From positions 113,150 to 177,149 of the forward strand of contig NZ_LMQB01000029.1 in assembly GCF_001424045.1 (NCBI RefSeq): 64,000 bases of DNA, read 5' to 3'. The DNA comes from Rhizobium sp. Leaf371. GTDB lineage: Bacteria; Pseudomonadota; Alphaproteobacteria; Rhizobiales; Rhizobiaceae. Position 1 is the stretch's first letter. Each line of letters starts with the position of its first letter. Positions 36,741 through 44,989 of this stretch are shown here, piece by piece. A program made the position numbers and the translations under genes. The notes under the pieces are model-generated. The model was not told where the DNA came from, ran no database searches, and saw only the letters and a program-made list of their open reading frames with translations.

Positions 36741-37538
36741 ATGTCCATGATCTCTGTCGACCATCTTGCCGTCTCCTATGGCAGCCCGAGCCGACCGACC
36801 CGCGTGGTGAACGACGTCTCCTTTTCGGTCGGCGCCAACGAGACCTTCGGCCTCATCGGCGAGAGCGGCTGCGGGAAATCGACCATCCTCGGTGCGCTTG
36901 CCGGGCGCAACACACACTGGACGGGCCACATTACGATCGACGGCGAGACGATTGGCGCCAAGCGTACGCGGGCGCAACTGGCGCTCCAGCAGATGGTCTT
37001 CCAGGATCCGTTCGGCTCCCTGCACCCGCGCCACACGATCGGCCGCATCTTGCTGGAACCGCTGGAAATCCACGGGCTCGATGACCGGCAGACCCGGGTC
37101 GAGGCCGTGCTCCGCGATGTCGGCCTTCCCGTCAGCTTCCGCTACCGGTTTCCGCACCAGCTTTCCGGCGGCCAGCGGCAGCGCGTCGCGATCGCCCGCG
37201 CGCTCATCCTGAAACCGCGTATCCTGCTCCTCGACGAACCGACCTCCGCCCTCGACGTGTCGATCCAGGCCGAGATCCTCAATCTGCTGAAGGATCTGCG
37301 GCAACGGGAGAACCTGACCTTCATCCTCGTCAGTCACGACATGGCGGTCATCGCCCATCTCTGCGACCGCGTCGCCGTCATGCAGAACGGGGTCTTCGTC
37401 GAGACGGTGACGAAGACGCAGATCCTCAACGGAGAGGTCACCCACCCCTATACCAGGGTGCTGATGGACGGGAGCAGAGGCTACACGGCGCGGAAGCCGG
37501 CAGCGGATCTTCAGATCTCGGCCGAGGCGCAGGGCTGA
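36741..37538 (+). CDS. ABC transporter ATP-binding protein (DppF/OppF type)
   Basis: This 265-residue second ATPase has Walker A 'GESGCGKST', signature 'LSGGQRQRVAIARAL' and Walker B 'ILLLDEPTSALD'. It begins two bases after the preceding stop behind GGAGGG. It ends the transporter operon. The order SBP-permease-permease-ATPase-ATPase is the standard Dpp/Opp order, and the divergent catabolic genes share its regulator. Confidence 0.92.
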   Translation: MSMISVDHLAVSYGSPSRPTRVVNDVSFSVGANETFGLIGESGCGKSTILGALAGRNTHWTGHITIDGETIGAKRTRAQLALQQMVFQDPFGSLHPRHTIGRILLEPLEIHGLDDRQTRVEAVLRDVGLPVSFRYRFPHQLSGGQRQRVAIARALILKPRILLLDEPTSALDVSIQAEILNLLKDLRQRENLTFILVSHDMAVIAHLCDRVAVMQNGVFVETVTKTQILNGEVTHPYTRVLMDGSRGYTARKPAADLQISAEAQG

Positions 37539-37596
37539 GCGACACGCAACGACGGATTTGACGGGAGCAATGATCCGGATGCGATGACTGTCGATC

Positions 37597-37612
37597 CGTC
37601 CGAGGCCGGACG
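37597..37612. terminator. Short hairpin between convergent operons
   Basis: CGTCCG and CGGACG form a 6-bp stem with a 4-nt loop in the gap between the transporter operon and the convergent flavin reductase gene. It has no T-run, so a bidirectional terminator is only suggested. Confidence 0.35.
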
Positions 37613-37617
37613 CGCGG

Positions 37618-38151
37618 CTAAAGGCTTTCTGTGCCGATGCGGTGATAGGTCCGCTTGAAGTAGATCAGCGGAACGTTGCTGCCGGTTTCATGGATGCCGA
37701 GGACCTTGCAGAAGAGGACCTGGTGGGTGCCGATATCGGTGCTCGCGTCGATCGCGCAGTCGAAGGAGACGACGGCGTCGGTGAGGACCGGGGCGCCGGT
37801 CGCGCCCGGCGTCCATGTGGCGGCGGCGAAACGCTCCTCGACGGGGGTCTTGCCGCCGAACAGCGCCGACAGATGTTCATGATGCCCGGCAAGCGTGTTG
37901 ACGCACAGCATGCGGTTGGCGGCAAAGGTCTGAAAGACCGAACTCGACCGGTTGAGACAGACCAGAAGCGTCGGCGGCGTATCGGTGACGCTGCAGACGG
38001 CGGAGGCTGCAAACCCCGCTTTGCCGGCCGGCCCATCCGTCGTGATGATGTTGACGGCCGCGCCGAGCCGCGACATGGCGCTGCGAAACGCGTCGCGATC
38101 CACAAATGCGGGTTCGATCCGGCCGGCGTCGATGAGGGGTGCTGCGGACAT
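37618..38151 (-). CDS. Flavin reductase family protein
   Basis: This 177-residue FMN-binding split-barrel protein has the family signatures '[15 protein letters not shown]', '[19 protein letters not shown]' and '[20 protein letters not shown]'. Members supply reduced flavin to two-component monooxygenases. No monooxygenase is nearby in the window, and its neighbour on the same strand is the truncated amidase. The start '[10 protein letters not shown]' at 38151 has a GGAAG site. Confidence 0.87.
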   Translation of the reverse strand: MSAAPLIDAGRIEPAFVDRDAFRSAMSRLGAAVNIITTDGPAGKAGFAASAVCSVTDTPPTLLVCLNRSSSVFQTFAANRMLCVNTLAGHHEHLSALFGGKTPVEERFAAATWTPGATGAPVLTDAVVSFDCAIDASTDIGTHQVLFCKVLGIHETGSNVPLIYFKRTYHRIGTESL

Positions 38152-38184
38152 GGGGCTTCCTTTTCTAGCGTTTCCGGCGCGCGC

Positions 38185-38688
38185 TCAGGCCGCCGTCGGG
38201 CGGGGAAAGGTGGCGGCGAACGATCCAAGCGCGAGCTGCTGTTCGATATGGCGGGCGAGGGACGCTGCGCGCTGCTCCTGCCACGGCGGCGCCACGATCT
38301 GCAGGCCCACGGGCAGGCCTTCGCGGCTGCGGGCGACCGGCAGCGTCACCACGGGCAGGCCGAGAAAGGAGAAGGGGCGCGTCAGGGCCGTCATGGCGCT
38401 GACGATGCGGTTCATGGACGCACGCGCGCCGACGTCCACATCGCTGGAAAGCGGCGGCAGGAAGGGCATGGTCGGCACGATCAGGACGTCGCAGGCCGAA
38501 AACACCGTCGCGAGGAACTCTTCCAGCATCACCACACGGATCTGCAGGGCCCTGAGATAGAGCGGTGACGGAATGGCGATGGCCTGGGACAGCCGCATGC
38601 GGACCTGTGGACCAAAGTCCTCCGGCCGGCTGCGAAAAGCATCGAAATGAACGGCGGCGGCTTCGCTGATCGCCACGACATTGGCCAG
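38185..38688 (-). pseudogene. Amidase (AtzE/GatA family), C-terminal fragment
   Basis: Only about the last 165 residues of an amidase-signature enzyme remain ('LPVVTLPVARSREGLPVGLQ' is the conserved end). The N-terminal part with the Ser-cisSer-Lys catalytic triad is missing. A homologous reading frame runs until about base 38688, where a stop codon and unrelated DNA (an RTX gene on the other strand) begin. The fragment cannot encode a working enzyme. Its sister gene may once have formed an operon with the flavin reductase. Confidence 0.8.
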
Positions 38689-38690
38689 CT

Positions 38691-39926
38691 ACGGAGGCTG
38701 CCGGTGGCGGCACTGATACCGTCATAACCACAGTCTCAAACTATACTCTGACTGCAAATGTTGAGAACCTTGTCTACGCCGGTTCGAGTTCTGTGACCGC
38801 ATACGGCAATGCGTCCGGCAATACGTCAACCGGCGGTTCGGGAGACGACGTGCTTATCGGTGGCGCTGGCGCGGATGTGCTTAACGGTAATGGCGGCATC
38901 GACACGGCGAGTTACGTAACGGCTGCTGCTGCGATCGCGATCACTCTGGCAACAGGCGCGCAGACTGGTGATGCCGCAGGCGATACACTGAACAGCATAG
39001 AGATCATCACCGGCTCCAGTTACGGCGATACGATAACGGGCGACGCGGGCAACGACGTGTTCAACGGAGGCAATGGCAACGACATCCTCACGGGCGGAAC
39101 AGGGTCTGACACGCTCAACGGTGACGCCGGCAACGACCTACTGACAGGAGGATCCGGAGCGGACATCTTAAACGGCGGCTCCGGCACCGACACAGCAAGC
39201 TATGCATCATCGTCCACGGCGGTCTCTATCAATCTGGTGACGGGAGTACACACCGGAGGCGACGCGGAGGGCGATACTCTCGTGGCACTGGAGACTGTCA
39301 TAGGCTCGGCGTTCAGCGACAGCTTGGTGGCCTCCTCGGCCGTGACCCTCGCCGGCGGCGGTGGAAACGACAGCTATTATATCGGCAGCGGCAATGTGGC
39401 CGTGACGGAGACAGCCGGCAACGGTACCGATACCGTTTTCACATCGACGAACACTTACACACTGACAAACAATGTCGAAAACCTGATTTACACAGGTCCT
39501 TCGAACTTTGTCGGCACTGGCAACAACTTGGCCAACGCGATGAGCGGTGGTAACGGAGCAGATACAATTTTGGGACTTGCTGGCGACGACACTTTGTTCG
39601 GCGGTGAGGGTCTGGACCTGCTCGCCGGCGGTTCCGGACAAGACACTTTTCTCTTCACCGCTCTTACCCATTCGAACGCTGCTTCCGGGATCGACCGGAT
39701 CACAGACTTCTCGCAAGACGATAGGGACATCATAGATCTCTCCGCCATAGGAGAGCTCGTCTTTAGGGGATCCGAAGCGTTCAGCGGAACCGGCGCAGAA
39801 ATTCGATTTGAGGTTTCCGATGGGAGGACAGAAGTATTTGCGGATGTGGACGGAGATGGCTTTACTGATTTCCAAGTGACACTCGAAGGATCGATAACGT
39901 TGAGCGCGGGCGATTTCATTCTTTGA
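38691..39926 (+). pseudogene. RTX (hemolysin-type calcium-binding) protein, truncated at 5' end
   Basis: The frame is open from about 38691 and has no proper start there; the nearest ATG/GTG is at 38793. It encodes about eleven nonapeptide repeats of the GGxGxDxLx type ('GGSGDDVLIGGAGADVLNGN', 'GGNGNDILTGGTGSDTLNGD'), which bind calcium in a beta-roll. The C-terminal region, rich in Asp and aliphatic residues with 'DRITDFSQDDRDIIDLS' and ending 'LSAGDFIL', has the form of a type I secretion signal. The 5' part, including any enzymatic domain, is lost at the breakpoint. Base composition is visibly lower in GC than the left side. Confidence 0.8.
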
Positions 39927-39941
39927 TTTCATGCTGAAATC
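39925..39941 (+). terminator. Small hairpin at the RTX stop codon
   Basis: GATTTCA (39925-39931) pairs with TGAAATC (39935-39941) around a 3-nt loop and is followed by a short TT. It overlaps the stop codon and could end the RTX transcript. Confidence 0.45.
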
Positions 39942-40189
39942 TTACAGCAGGACCGGCGCTTAGGTTACACGAACCGGTAAAGCTTAGGTTTCGCGATGAA
40001 AACGTGCTGCGAAGCGTTGGAGGTGCCAAAGACCGCCAAAGCCTTGTTCGACATGGTGAAGCGCCTGTCGGCGGTTGAATCATGGAGAATGAAAACCGTC
40101 AGGTTGCGACTATTGGGAGTGACGACTTCGGCGCGGCTCCCACGACGTCTAAACACATGTGCCGCTACGCGCTCCGAAAGATTTTGATC

Positions 40190-40218
40190 GCGGCCGGTCT
40201 CCTTTAAAGGCCGGCCGC
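40190..40218 (-). terminator. Strong GC hairpin at the end of the recombinase gene
   Basis: GCGGCCGG (40190-40197) pairs exactly with CCGGCCGC (40211-40218), and three inner pairs extend the stem. The recombinase stop lies in the loop. No T-run follows on the minus strand, so efficiency is uncertain. Confidence 0.5.
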
Positions 40219-41349
40219 TTTCGTCAGGTTCACCCGGAACCGGTCCCTTCGCCGCTGATATCTCCGGGTCATCTCAGCCGACGCATGCCCAAGGTGCTTC
40301 TGTACATAGCGCTCGTCCACTTCGGCCGAGGACGCAAGACCCGCGCGCAGCGAGTGCCCGGAGAACTTCATCGCCCGCTCGATCTCGCTGAGATCACCAC
40401 GGACACCGGCGGCCATCGCCGCGCGCTTCACCAGCCGCGCCACTTCCCGGTCGTTGAGACGATCGGGCCCGACGGCCTTGGCCTGTCCCGTTACCCGGCG
40501 GAACAGCGGCCCATGAACCAGCTTTGCAAACCGGATCCAGGTCTCCACCGCCACGACCGGGCAGGTGGCATCCGACGACCCCCGTCCGATCTCCACCTCC
40601 CGCCATCCGGTCTTACCCCGCAGCGTAACGAGCATGCCCTGATCGAGGATCTCGATCCACCCGCGCCCGTCCTCTGTCTGGTCGGCCTTCAGATCGAGAC
40701 CGACGATCTCGGAACGCCGCAGGCCGCCGGCATAGCCAATGAGCAGCATGGCGCGATCGCGCAGGCCGCGCAGCGTTCCCCGGTCGAGTGTCTCGACCAT
40801 GGCGATGATGTCTTCCGCCAGCACCGCTTCTTTCTGAACCGGAGGTTTGGCATGGCTCCTGCGGATACCGGACAGGACCGTTGCGATGTGACGATCCTTG
40901 CGATCGAGGCTGAGCCCGCGCTGGGCATAGTTCCATGACAGGGACGCCAGACGTCGCTCAATCGTCGAGACCGCATTCGCTTTCACGTCGCGCGTCGGGG
41001 TGCCAACGGCACTGCCGGAGGCGCAGGCCGTAATGTAGAGACTGACGGTCTGCGGCTGCGGGGGGAGGGGAGACAGGCCCGATCGGCGACACCAGGCGGA
41101 GAAATGCTTCCAGTCGGCGGTATAGGCTTTGCGGGTATTGGCCGAGCTGGCGGCTTCGACGTAACCACGCGCACGATCGGCAAGGCCGGCGAGATGAGCG
41201 GGCGACCTATCTGCACCAGCGGGGGAGGGCAGGAGGCTGCTGCCCAGGACATCCGCTGCGGACAGAAGGCTGCCGGATACCGAACCCGGAGGCCGCGCGG
41301 ATGGCTCCACGATGTGATTTTCGCTGCTTTGCTCGATGATTTCGGTCAT
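40204..41349 (-). CDS. Tyrosine-type site-specific recombinase
   Basis: This 381-residue recombinase has an N-terminal SAM-like core-binding domain (about 50-165). The C-terminal catalytic domain carries Arg211 ('GGLRRSEIVGL'), His332 and Arg335 ('GHSLRAG'), His355 ('HLGHAS') and nucleophile Tyr364 ('RRYQRR'). It is a complete set, so activity is expected. The protein diverges from a DUF1403/ScpB-like pair over a long inverted repeat (41370-41394). Similar triads occur on rhizobial plasmids; the biological substrate is unknown. Confidence 0.92.
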   Translation of the reverse strand: MTEIIEQSSENHIVEPSARPPGSVSGSLLSAADVLGSSLLPSPAGADRSPAHLAGLADRARGYVEAASSANTRKAYTADWKHFSAWCRRSGLSPLPPQPQTVSLYITACASGSAVGTPTRDVKANAVSTIERRLASLSWNYAQRGLSLDRKDRHIATVLSGIRRSHAKPPVQKEAVLAEDIIAMVETLDRGTLRGLRDRAMLLIGYAGGLRRSEIVGLDLKADQTEDGRGWIEILDQGMLVTLRGKTGWREVEIGRGSSDATCPVVAVETWIRFAKLVHGPLFRRVTGQAKAVGPDRLNDREVARLVKRAAMAAGVRGDLSEIERAMKFSGHSLRAGLASSAEVDERYVQKHLGHASAEMTRRYQRRRDRFRVNLTKAAGL

Positions 41350-41369
41350 TTGCGTATTATGCCAAAGAC

Positions 41370-41394
41370 GTCCGATAATGCAACATTATCGGAC
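41370..41394. repeat. 25-bp perfect inverted repeat between recombinase and DUF1403 gene
   Basis: GTCCGATAATG (41370-41380) and CATTATCGGAC (41384-41394) flank CAA. Read as 9-bp arms with a 7-bp centre, it also has the geometry of a tyrosine-recombinase core site. It lies 21 bp upstream of the recombinase start, so it is either its operator or its target. Confidence 0.75.
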
Positions 41395-41473
41395 ATTTTA
41401 TGTAGGCGACAGGCTGTGCGGTTGATTGCGTTATAGCTGGCTTAAAGTGCGCGTTTGATTTATCATCCACGGT

Positions 41474-42427
41474 ATGGATTCGCTTTCACCGCACGTCTCA
41501 ACAACACCCGCTTGGTCTCCCCGCTTACCAGGTTGGACGCGGCCGCGCGGCCGTGACATCACCGAGTCCGACGCTGCCTTCGCCGCCGGCATCGCCCTGA
41601 AATCGTTCGACGATCTGATCAGCGCCGAACCGCCGTGGATTGGCTGCTGGCGCGATCGACTGGCGCTCAAATCGGCAGCCGTCGCCGCAAAAATGCTCGG
41701 CCGCAGCGAGGAAGAACCCGCCATCCGCGACGCCGTTTTGCTGACCGCCGTTGGTGACGATCCAGGCCCTGCCGGAAAGCTGTTTTCCGCCACACGAATG
41801 CTGACGCGCCAATCCGGGACAATCACCACACCGTTCGTTAAGGAGCTTGCCGCGCTTCTGGGGATCCGTTGGGATGACGGCCTTACTTCAATCCCAGACT
41901 TGTTCGATACCGCCATCCCGGGCGGGCGGGCGGCACCCTTCGTCGCGGCGGACCTGGTTGCAGCGATGTGCGCGACCCGCCCGGATGCGGAGGTGTTGGC
42001 GCTTGGGCTCGCCGACGTCGTGCTGTCGCAAACGCTGAAGTGGCCAAGACCCGTGCCGCTGCTGCTGCCCGAACGGTTTGGCCCGGCCTTCCGCACGATC
42101 GGCGGCAGTGGCCGGGTGCGGCCGGGCGAGCCGGCCTATCCAAAGGCGATCTGCCTGGCGCTTGTCGACGGCGTCGAGGCGGCGCTTCGCCTCGCCATGG
42201 AGATCGATCGCCGGGCGGCGCGGCTGCTGGCTGTCGCGCCGAAACTGCGCACCAAGGGTGCCGGGCCGGTCATCGGCAAATTGCTGAACGAAGATGCCGT
42301 GCCGGCCTCGGCGCCCGGGAGCACCCTGTCGCGCTGGGCGGCCACGCGGCTGTTCGAACGGCTTGAAAGCTTTGAGGCGGTGCGGGAATTGTCCGGCCGT
42401 TCCTCCTTCCGGATTTTTGGATTGTGA
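41474..42427 (+). CDS. DUF1403 family protein
   Basis: This 317-residue soluble protein belongs to DUF1403, which has no assigned function. Landmarks are 'DAAFAAGIALKSFDDLI' and 'PWIGCWRDRLALKSAAVAAK' near the N-terminus, the Arg/Leu-rich 'MEIDRRAARLLAVAPKLRTKG', and the C-terminal 'SGRSSFRIFGL'. The stop overlaps the ScpB-like start (GTGA), indicating joint translation. The family occurs next to ScpB-like and recombinase genes in alphaproteobacteria, suggesting a shared replicon-maintenance or chromosome-dimer function; this is inference. Confidence 0.85.
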   Translation: MDSLSPHVSTTPAWSPRLPGWTRPRGRDITESDAAFAAGIALKSFDDLISAEPPWIGCWRDRLALKSAAVAAKMLGRSEEEPAIRDAVLLTAVGDDPGPAGKLFSATRMLTRQSGTITTPFVKELAALLGIRWDDGLTSIPDLFDTAIPGGRAAPFVAADLVAAMCATRPDAEVLALGLADVVLSQTLKWPRPVPLLLPERFGPAFRTIGGSGRVRPGEPAYPKAICLALVDGVEAALRLAMEIDRRAARLLAVAPKLRTKGAGPVIGKLLNEDAVPASAPGSTLSRWAATRLFERLESFEAVRELSGRSSFRIFGL

Positions 42428-43131
42428 CGATGACCGGATCCAGTACGCCTCGCAGCAGACGGCGGCCCGACAAGGGAGAGGGAGGCGAACGCCTCTATGA
42501 TAGGGAACTGGAAGACTTGCCGCCAGAGTTGCGCTGGCGGGAGTGGATGCTGCGGGTTGAGGCGGTGATTTTTGCTTCCGCCGAACCCGTCAGCCGCGAG
42601 ACGCTGGCCCGTGCGGTCGGTCGCGATTGCAGCATCGACCTCTTGATCGACGATCTCATCGAGGAACTCGGTGACCGGCCCTACGAGTTGGTGTCGGTCG
42701 CCGGCGGCTGGCAGCATCGCACCCGGCCGCGCTTTGCCGACACGATCCGGGCCTCAATGGCGCCGACGCGGGGAGGGGCAGCTGCGCTGTCGGAGTTCGA
42801 GGCCATGGTGCTGATGGCGGTTGGATATTTCCAACCGGTCACGCGCGGCGAACTGTCGAAGATTTTTGGAAGGGAGATCAGTCGCGACACGATCGGAAAT
42901 TTGCGCGGCTCAGGTTTCATCGGCTCCGGTCCCCGCAGCCCCACGCCCGGCGCACCCTATACCTATGTCACCACCAGGCATTTCCTGTCGGCCTTCGGCT
43001 TCGAGACCTTGCGGGACCTGCCCGATATCGAGATGCTGGAGGATGCCGGGCTGATGCGCGGGTCGAAGACGGCGGCGGCGCTTTCGTTCGGGGAAAGCCC
43101 TTCTGACGACGGAGAGGCGGATGAGGCGTGA
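42424..43131 (+). CDS. ScpB-like segregation and condensation protein
   Basis: This 235-residue protein has the ScpB double winged-helix pattern: 'EAVIFASAEPVSRETLARAVG', 'LIEELGDRPYELVSVAGGWQ' and 'SEFEAMVLMAVGYFQPVTRG'. In the chromosomal SMC complex ScpB binds the ScpA kleisin; no ScpA or SMC gene lies nearby. The short N-terminal extension with charged residues ('RSRRRPDKGEGGERLYDREL') is not typical for chromosomal ScpB. Start is GTG at 42424 or ATG at 42430. Confidence 0.85.
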   Translation: MTMTGSSTPRSRRRPDKGEGGERLYDRELEDLPPELRWREWMLRVEAVIFASAEPVSRETLARAVGRDCSIDLLIDDLIEELGDRPYELVSVAGGWQHRTRPRFADTIRASMAPTRGGAAALSEFEAMVLMAVGYFQPVTRGELSKIFGREISRDTIGNLRGSGFIGSGPRSPTPGAPYTYVTTRHFLSAFGFETLRDLPDIEMLEDAGLMRGSKTAAALSFGESPSDDGEADEA

Positions 43132-43520
43132 CGGCGGTTCATCGGACATGTCGCGGATATGGCAATCAGGCAGGTCCAACGGTGTCGCCGATCGCCCGAT
43201 GCCTTCGGTGTGCGGCTTGCTCCCGATATCGCCGGACAATTCCTGCGACGAGCATATCCGTCAGGATCGCAGAGTGTCAGGCTAGGTGCCTCCCATTTGA
43301 ACATCATGACAGGCGTTCGACCGCATCTGATCGATGATGTGCCAGCCGGGACATCGATAAGGAACATTTGATGTCACCTTTCTCCGTGTCTCATGTTTGA
43401 TAGGTCCGCTGCCATTCGATCCTATTCCCTGTTCACGCCCGAGCCTGAAGACTTGGCCATATTCAGACGGGAACCACATCATCGGCATTCTGTTTCCCGA
43501 GACGCAACAGGAGACAATCG
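43132..43520. other. Intergenic stretch of 389 bp; one possible stress promoter
   Basis: No convincing gene is present; the short open frames here have no family features. At its right end is GGAAC (43470-43474) with TGTT 16 bp further on (43491-43494), resembling the EcfG general stress promoter (GGAAC-N16-17-CGTT). Confidence 0.5.
43470..43494 (+). promoter_or_regulatory. Possible EcfG-type (general stress) promoter
   Basis: GGAAC is followed after 16 bp by TGTT, one base off the CGTT consensus of the alphaproteobacterial general stress sigma factor. It lies 27 bp upstream of the ATG at 43521, placing the -10 element close to the start. Confidence 0.4.
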
Positions 43521-43835
43521 ATGCCCAACGATCACGTGAAAACCCTCATTGCCACCTTCGACACCCGCGAGGCCGCCGACCTCGCCATCGAGCATCTCGT
43601 GCAGCAATACGGCATCGAGCGGACCGACGTCTTCGTCGAGGCCGTCGGATCGGGCAACACGGCCGGCACGCAGCCCTCGGGCGGCGATCTTGAGAACCGG
43701 GAAGGAGATGGCGTGCGAACGGATGCGGCTCTCGACGGTCAACTTCAGGTGTCCGTCGATCTGGCGCTTGCGGATGTCGAGAAAGCGCAGGCCGCGTTTC
43801 GGGAGGCGGGAGCGCTGGATGTCTCGAGCCGTTAG
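43521..43835 (+). CDS. Small protein with ferredoxin-like fold pattern, unknown function
   Basis: This 104-residue protein has 'TLIATFDTREAADLAIEHLVQQYG' at the N-terminus and 'LQVSVDLALADVEKAQAAFREAGAL' at the C-terminus. This is a beta-alpha ... beta-alpha pattern like stress-related membrane or DUF-type proteins such as those with 'general stress' annotations. A variable Gly/Asp-rich centre separates the two halves. CAGGAGA precedes the ATG. Function is not recognised. The upstream GGAAC/TGTT motif suggests stress control. Confidence 0.7.
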   Translation: MPNDHVKTLIATFDTREAADLAIEHLVQQYGIERTDVFVEAVGSGNTAGTQPSGGDLENREGDGVRTDAALDGQLQVSVDLALADVEKAQAAFREAGALDVSSR

Positions 43836-43882
43836 ATGGGAAAGGCTCGACGGGGGCTCATGACGCAGGCGGGGCGGCAGCC

Positions 43883-44580
43883 ATGCCGGTGATCCCAGCC
43901 GCTTCCTCGCCTATCTCGAAAGCGGTTGCCGGATCGTTTCCCAAGGAAGGTACGGGCCTTGCCCGGTTTGCGTCGCTATTGAAGGGCGTGGAGGTCGATA
44001 CGGCGGTCTACGGGCATCGCAGGGCATGGACCTCCGCGCGATGGGCAGACAGGGTACTCAACGATTTCCAGTTTGCGCTGAGAAAGCCGCAAACGATAAT
44101 CCGCGATCGGCGACTGACCGATATCGGGCCGCTGTTCCTTCTGTTTCTGAAGGAAAATGTCTCCGCTCGGCGACGGGATCGGCCCGTTTCTCTGCCATCT
44201 GCGGCCAAGGCCGGCGTTCGATCCGACTGTCATCGATCACGCATTCACGAACCTGCGGCAGAGGCAAGGCGGACGCATCGTGATCGAGGTGCGCCACAAA
44301 AGCTGGACGTCCAAGGGAGGCTCTCGTCCTCCTCGCGCATCACCGGGTCGACCGCGTGCCGGCCGCCCCGGCGCCGGTGTGGCCGGCGACCTCCTTCACA
44401 ACGCCGCCCGTCCATGTCCGCTTGCGTGGCATGCCGAAAACCGACTATTCCAGCTACGACGAAACCGAGATCGGCAGATACCGGCAAATGCTTGCCGACG
44501 ATGGCGGGTGCGTGTTCGATACCACAGCGTCGGGCGCCGCAATCGCAAACGCGCTGACGATGCTTGCCTGGAGGCCATAG
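43883..44580 (+). pseudogene. DUF72 family protein, broken by frameshifts
   Basis: DUF72 signatures appear in three successive frames. 'GTGLARFASLLKGVEVDTAV' and 'DFQFALRKPQTIIRDRRL' are in the first; 'RIVIEVRHKSW' (following 'GPFLCHLRPRPAFDP') is in the second; 'RLRGMPKTDYSSYDETEIGR' and 'DTTASGAAIANALTMLAW' are in the third. At least two frameshifts separate them, so the gene is inactive, unless sequencing errors are to blame. The family's function is unknown. Its 3' end overlaps the DUF982 start. Confidence 0.8.
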
Positions 44581-44827
44581 CTTGAGCGACGACTGGAACA
44601 AAGGCGTGACACTGGCGCTGGGAGAACACGGCGCGTTTACCACCATCAGCAACAATCAGGAGGCGTCCTGGGCTCTCATCGAGGACTGGCCTCTTGAGGA
44701 TGGCGAAGCGCTGGATGCCGCCTTGCTGACCCTCGAAGCCGCGATGAACGGCAAGACGTCGGCGGAAGCGGCTCGGTTGTCGTTCATCGCTGCGGCGCAC
44801 GAAGCCGGGATCGAGATCAAGGCATAA
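44564..44827 (+). CDS. DUF982 family protein
   Basis: This 87-residue protein is of the DUF982 type common and highly paralogous in rhizobia. The conserved 'LIEDWPLEDGEALDAALLTL' and 'AARLSFIAAAHEAGIEI' regions are visible. Function is unknown; such genes often lie on plasmids and accessory regions. The ATG at 44564 overlaps the end of the DUF72 pseudogene by 17 bp; a later TTG at 44582 is an alternative. Confidence 0.78.
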   Translation: MPGGHSLSDDWNKGVTLALGEHGAFTTISNNQEASWALIEDWPLEDGEALDAALLTLEAAMNGKTSAEAARLSFIAAAHEAGIEIKA

Positions 44828-44989
44828 GCGTCCTGTACCTGCCATTTGGCCAAGACGCAGCGGCGGTGTGCGGCGAGCATTGCGGGTCACGCCGTTGATT
44901 GCTTCTCTGTTGTCGAGGCCCAGGTTTCTCATGCCTCGCACCGGAATGCGCGGCTATCCGTCCCATCAAACCCGGAACGAGGACAGGCG

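Noticed and set aside
38793..39926. RTX repeats considered as a CRISPR or tandem DNA repeat array
   Set aside because: The repetition is at the protein level (nonapeptides) with variable DNA and no constant spacer length.
39927..40189. Two 63-residue frames in the spacer between the RTX fragment and the recombinase
   Set aside because: They overlap on opposite strands, and neither has a ribosome-binding site, a family feature or hydrophobic pattern.
40100..40260. tRNA gene or attachment site next to the recombinase
   Set aside because: No cloverleaf or duplicated att sequence could be made out near the recombinase 3' end.
43132..43371. Short frames after the ScpB-like gene
   Set aside because: No start signal, composition like random high-GC DNA, and no domain features.
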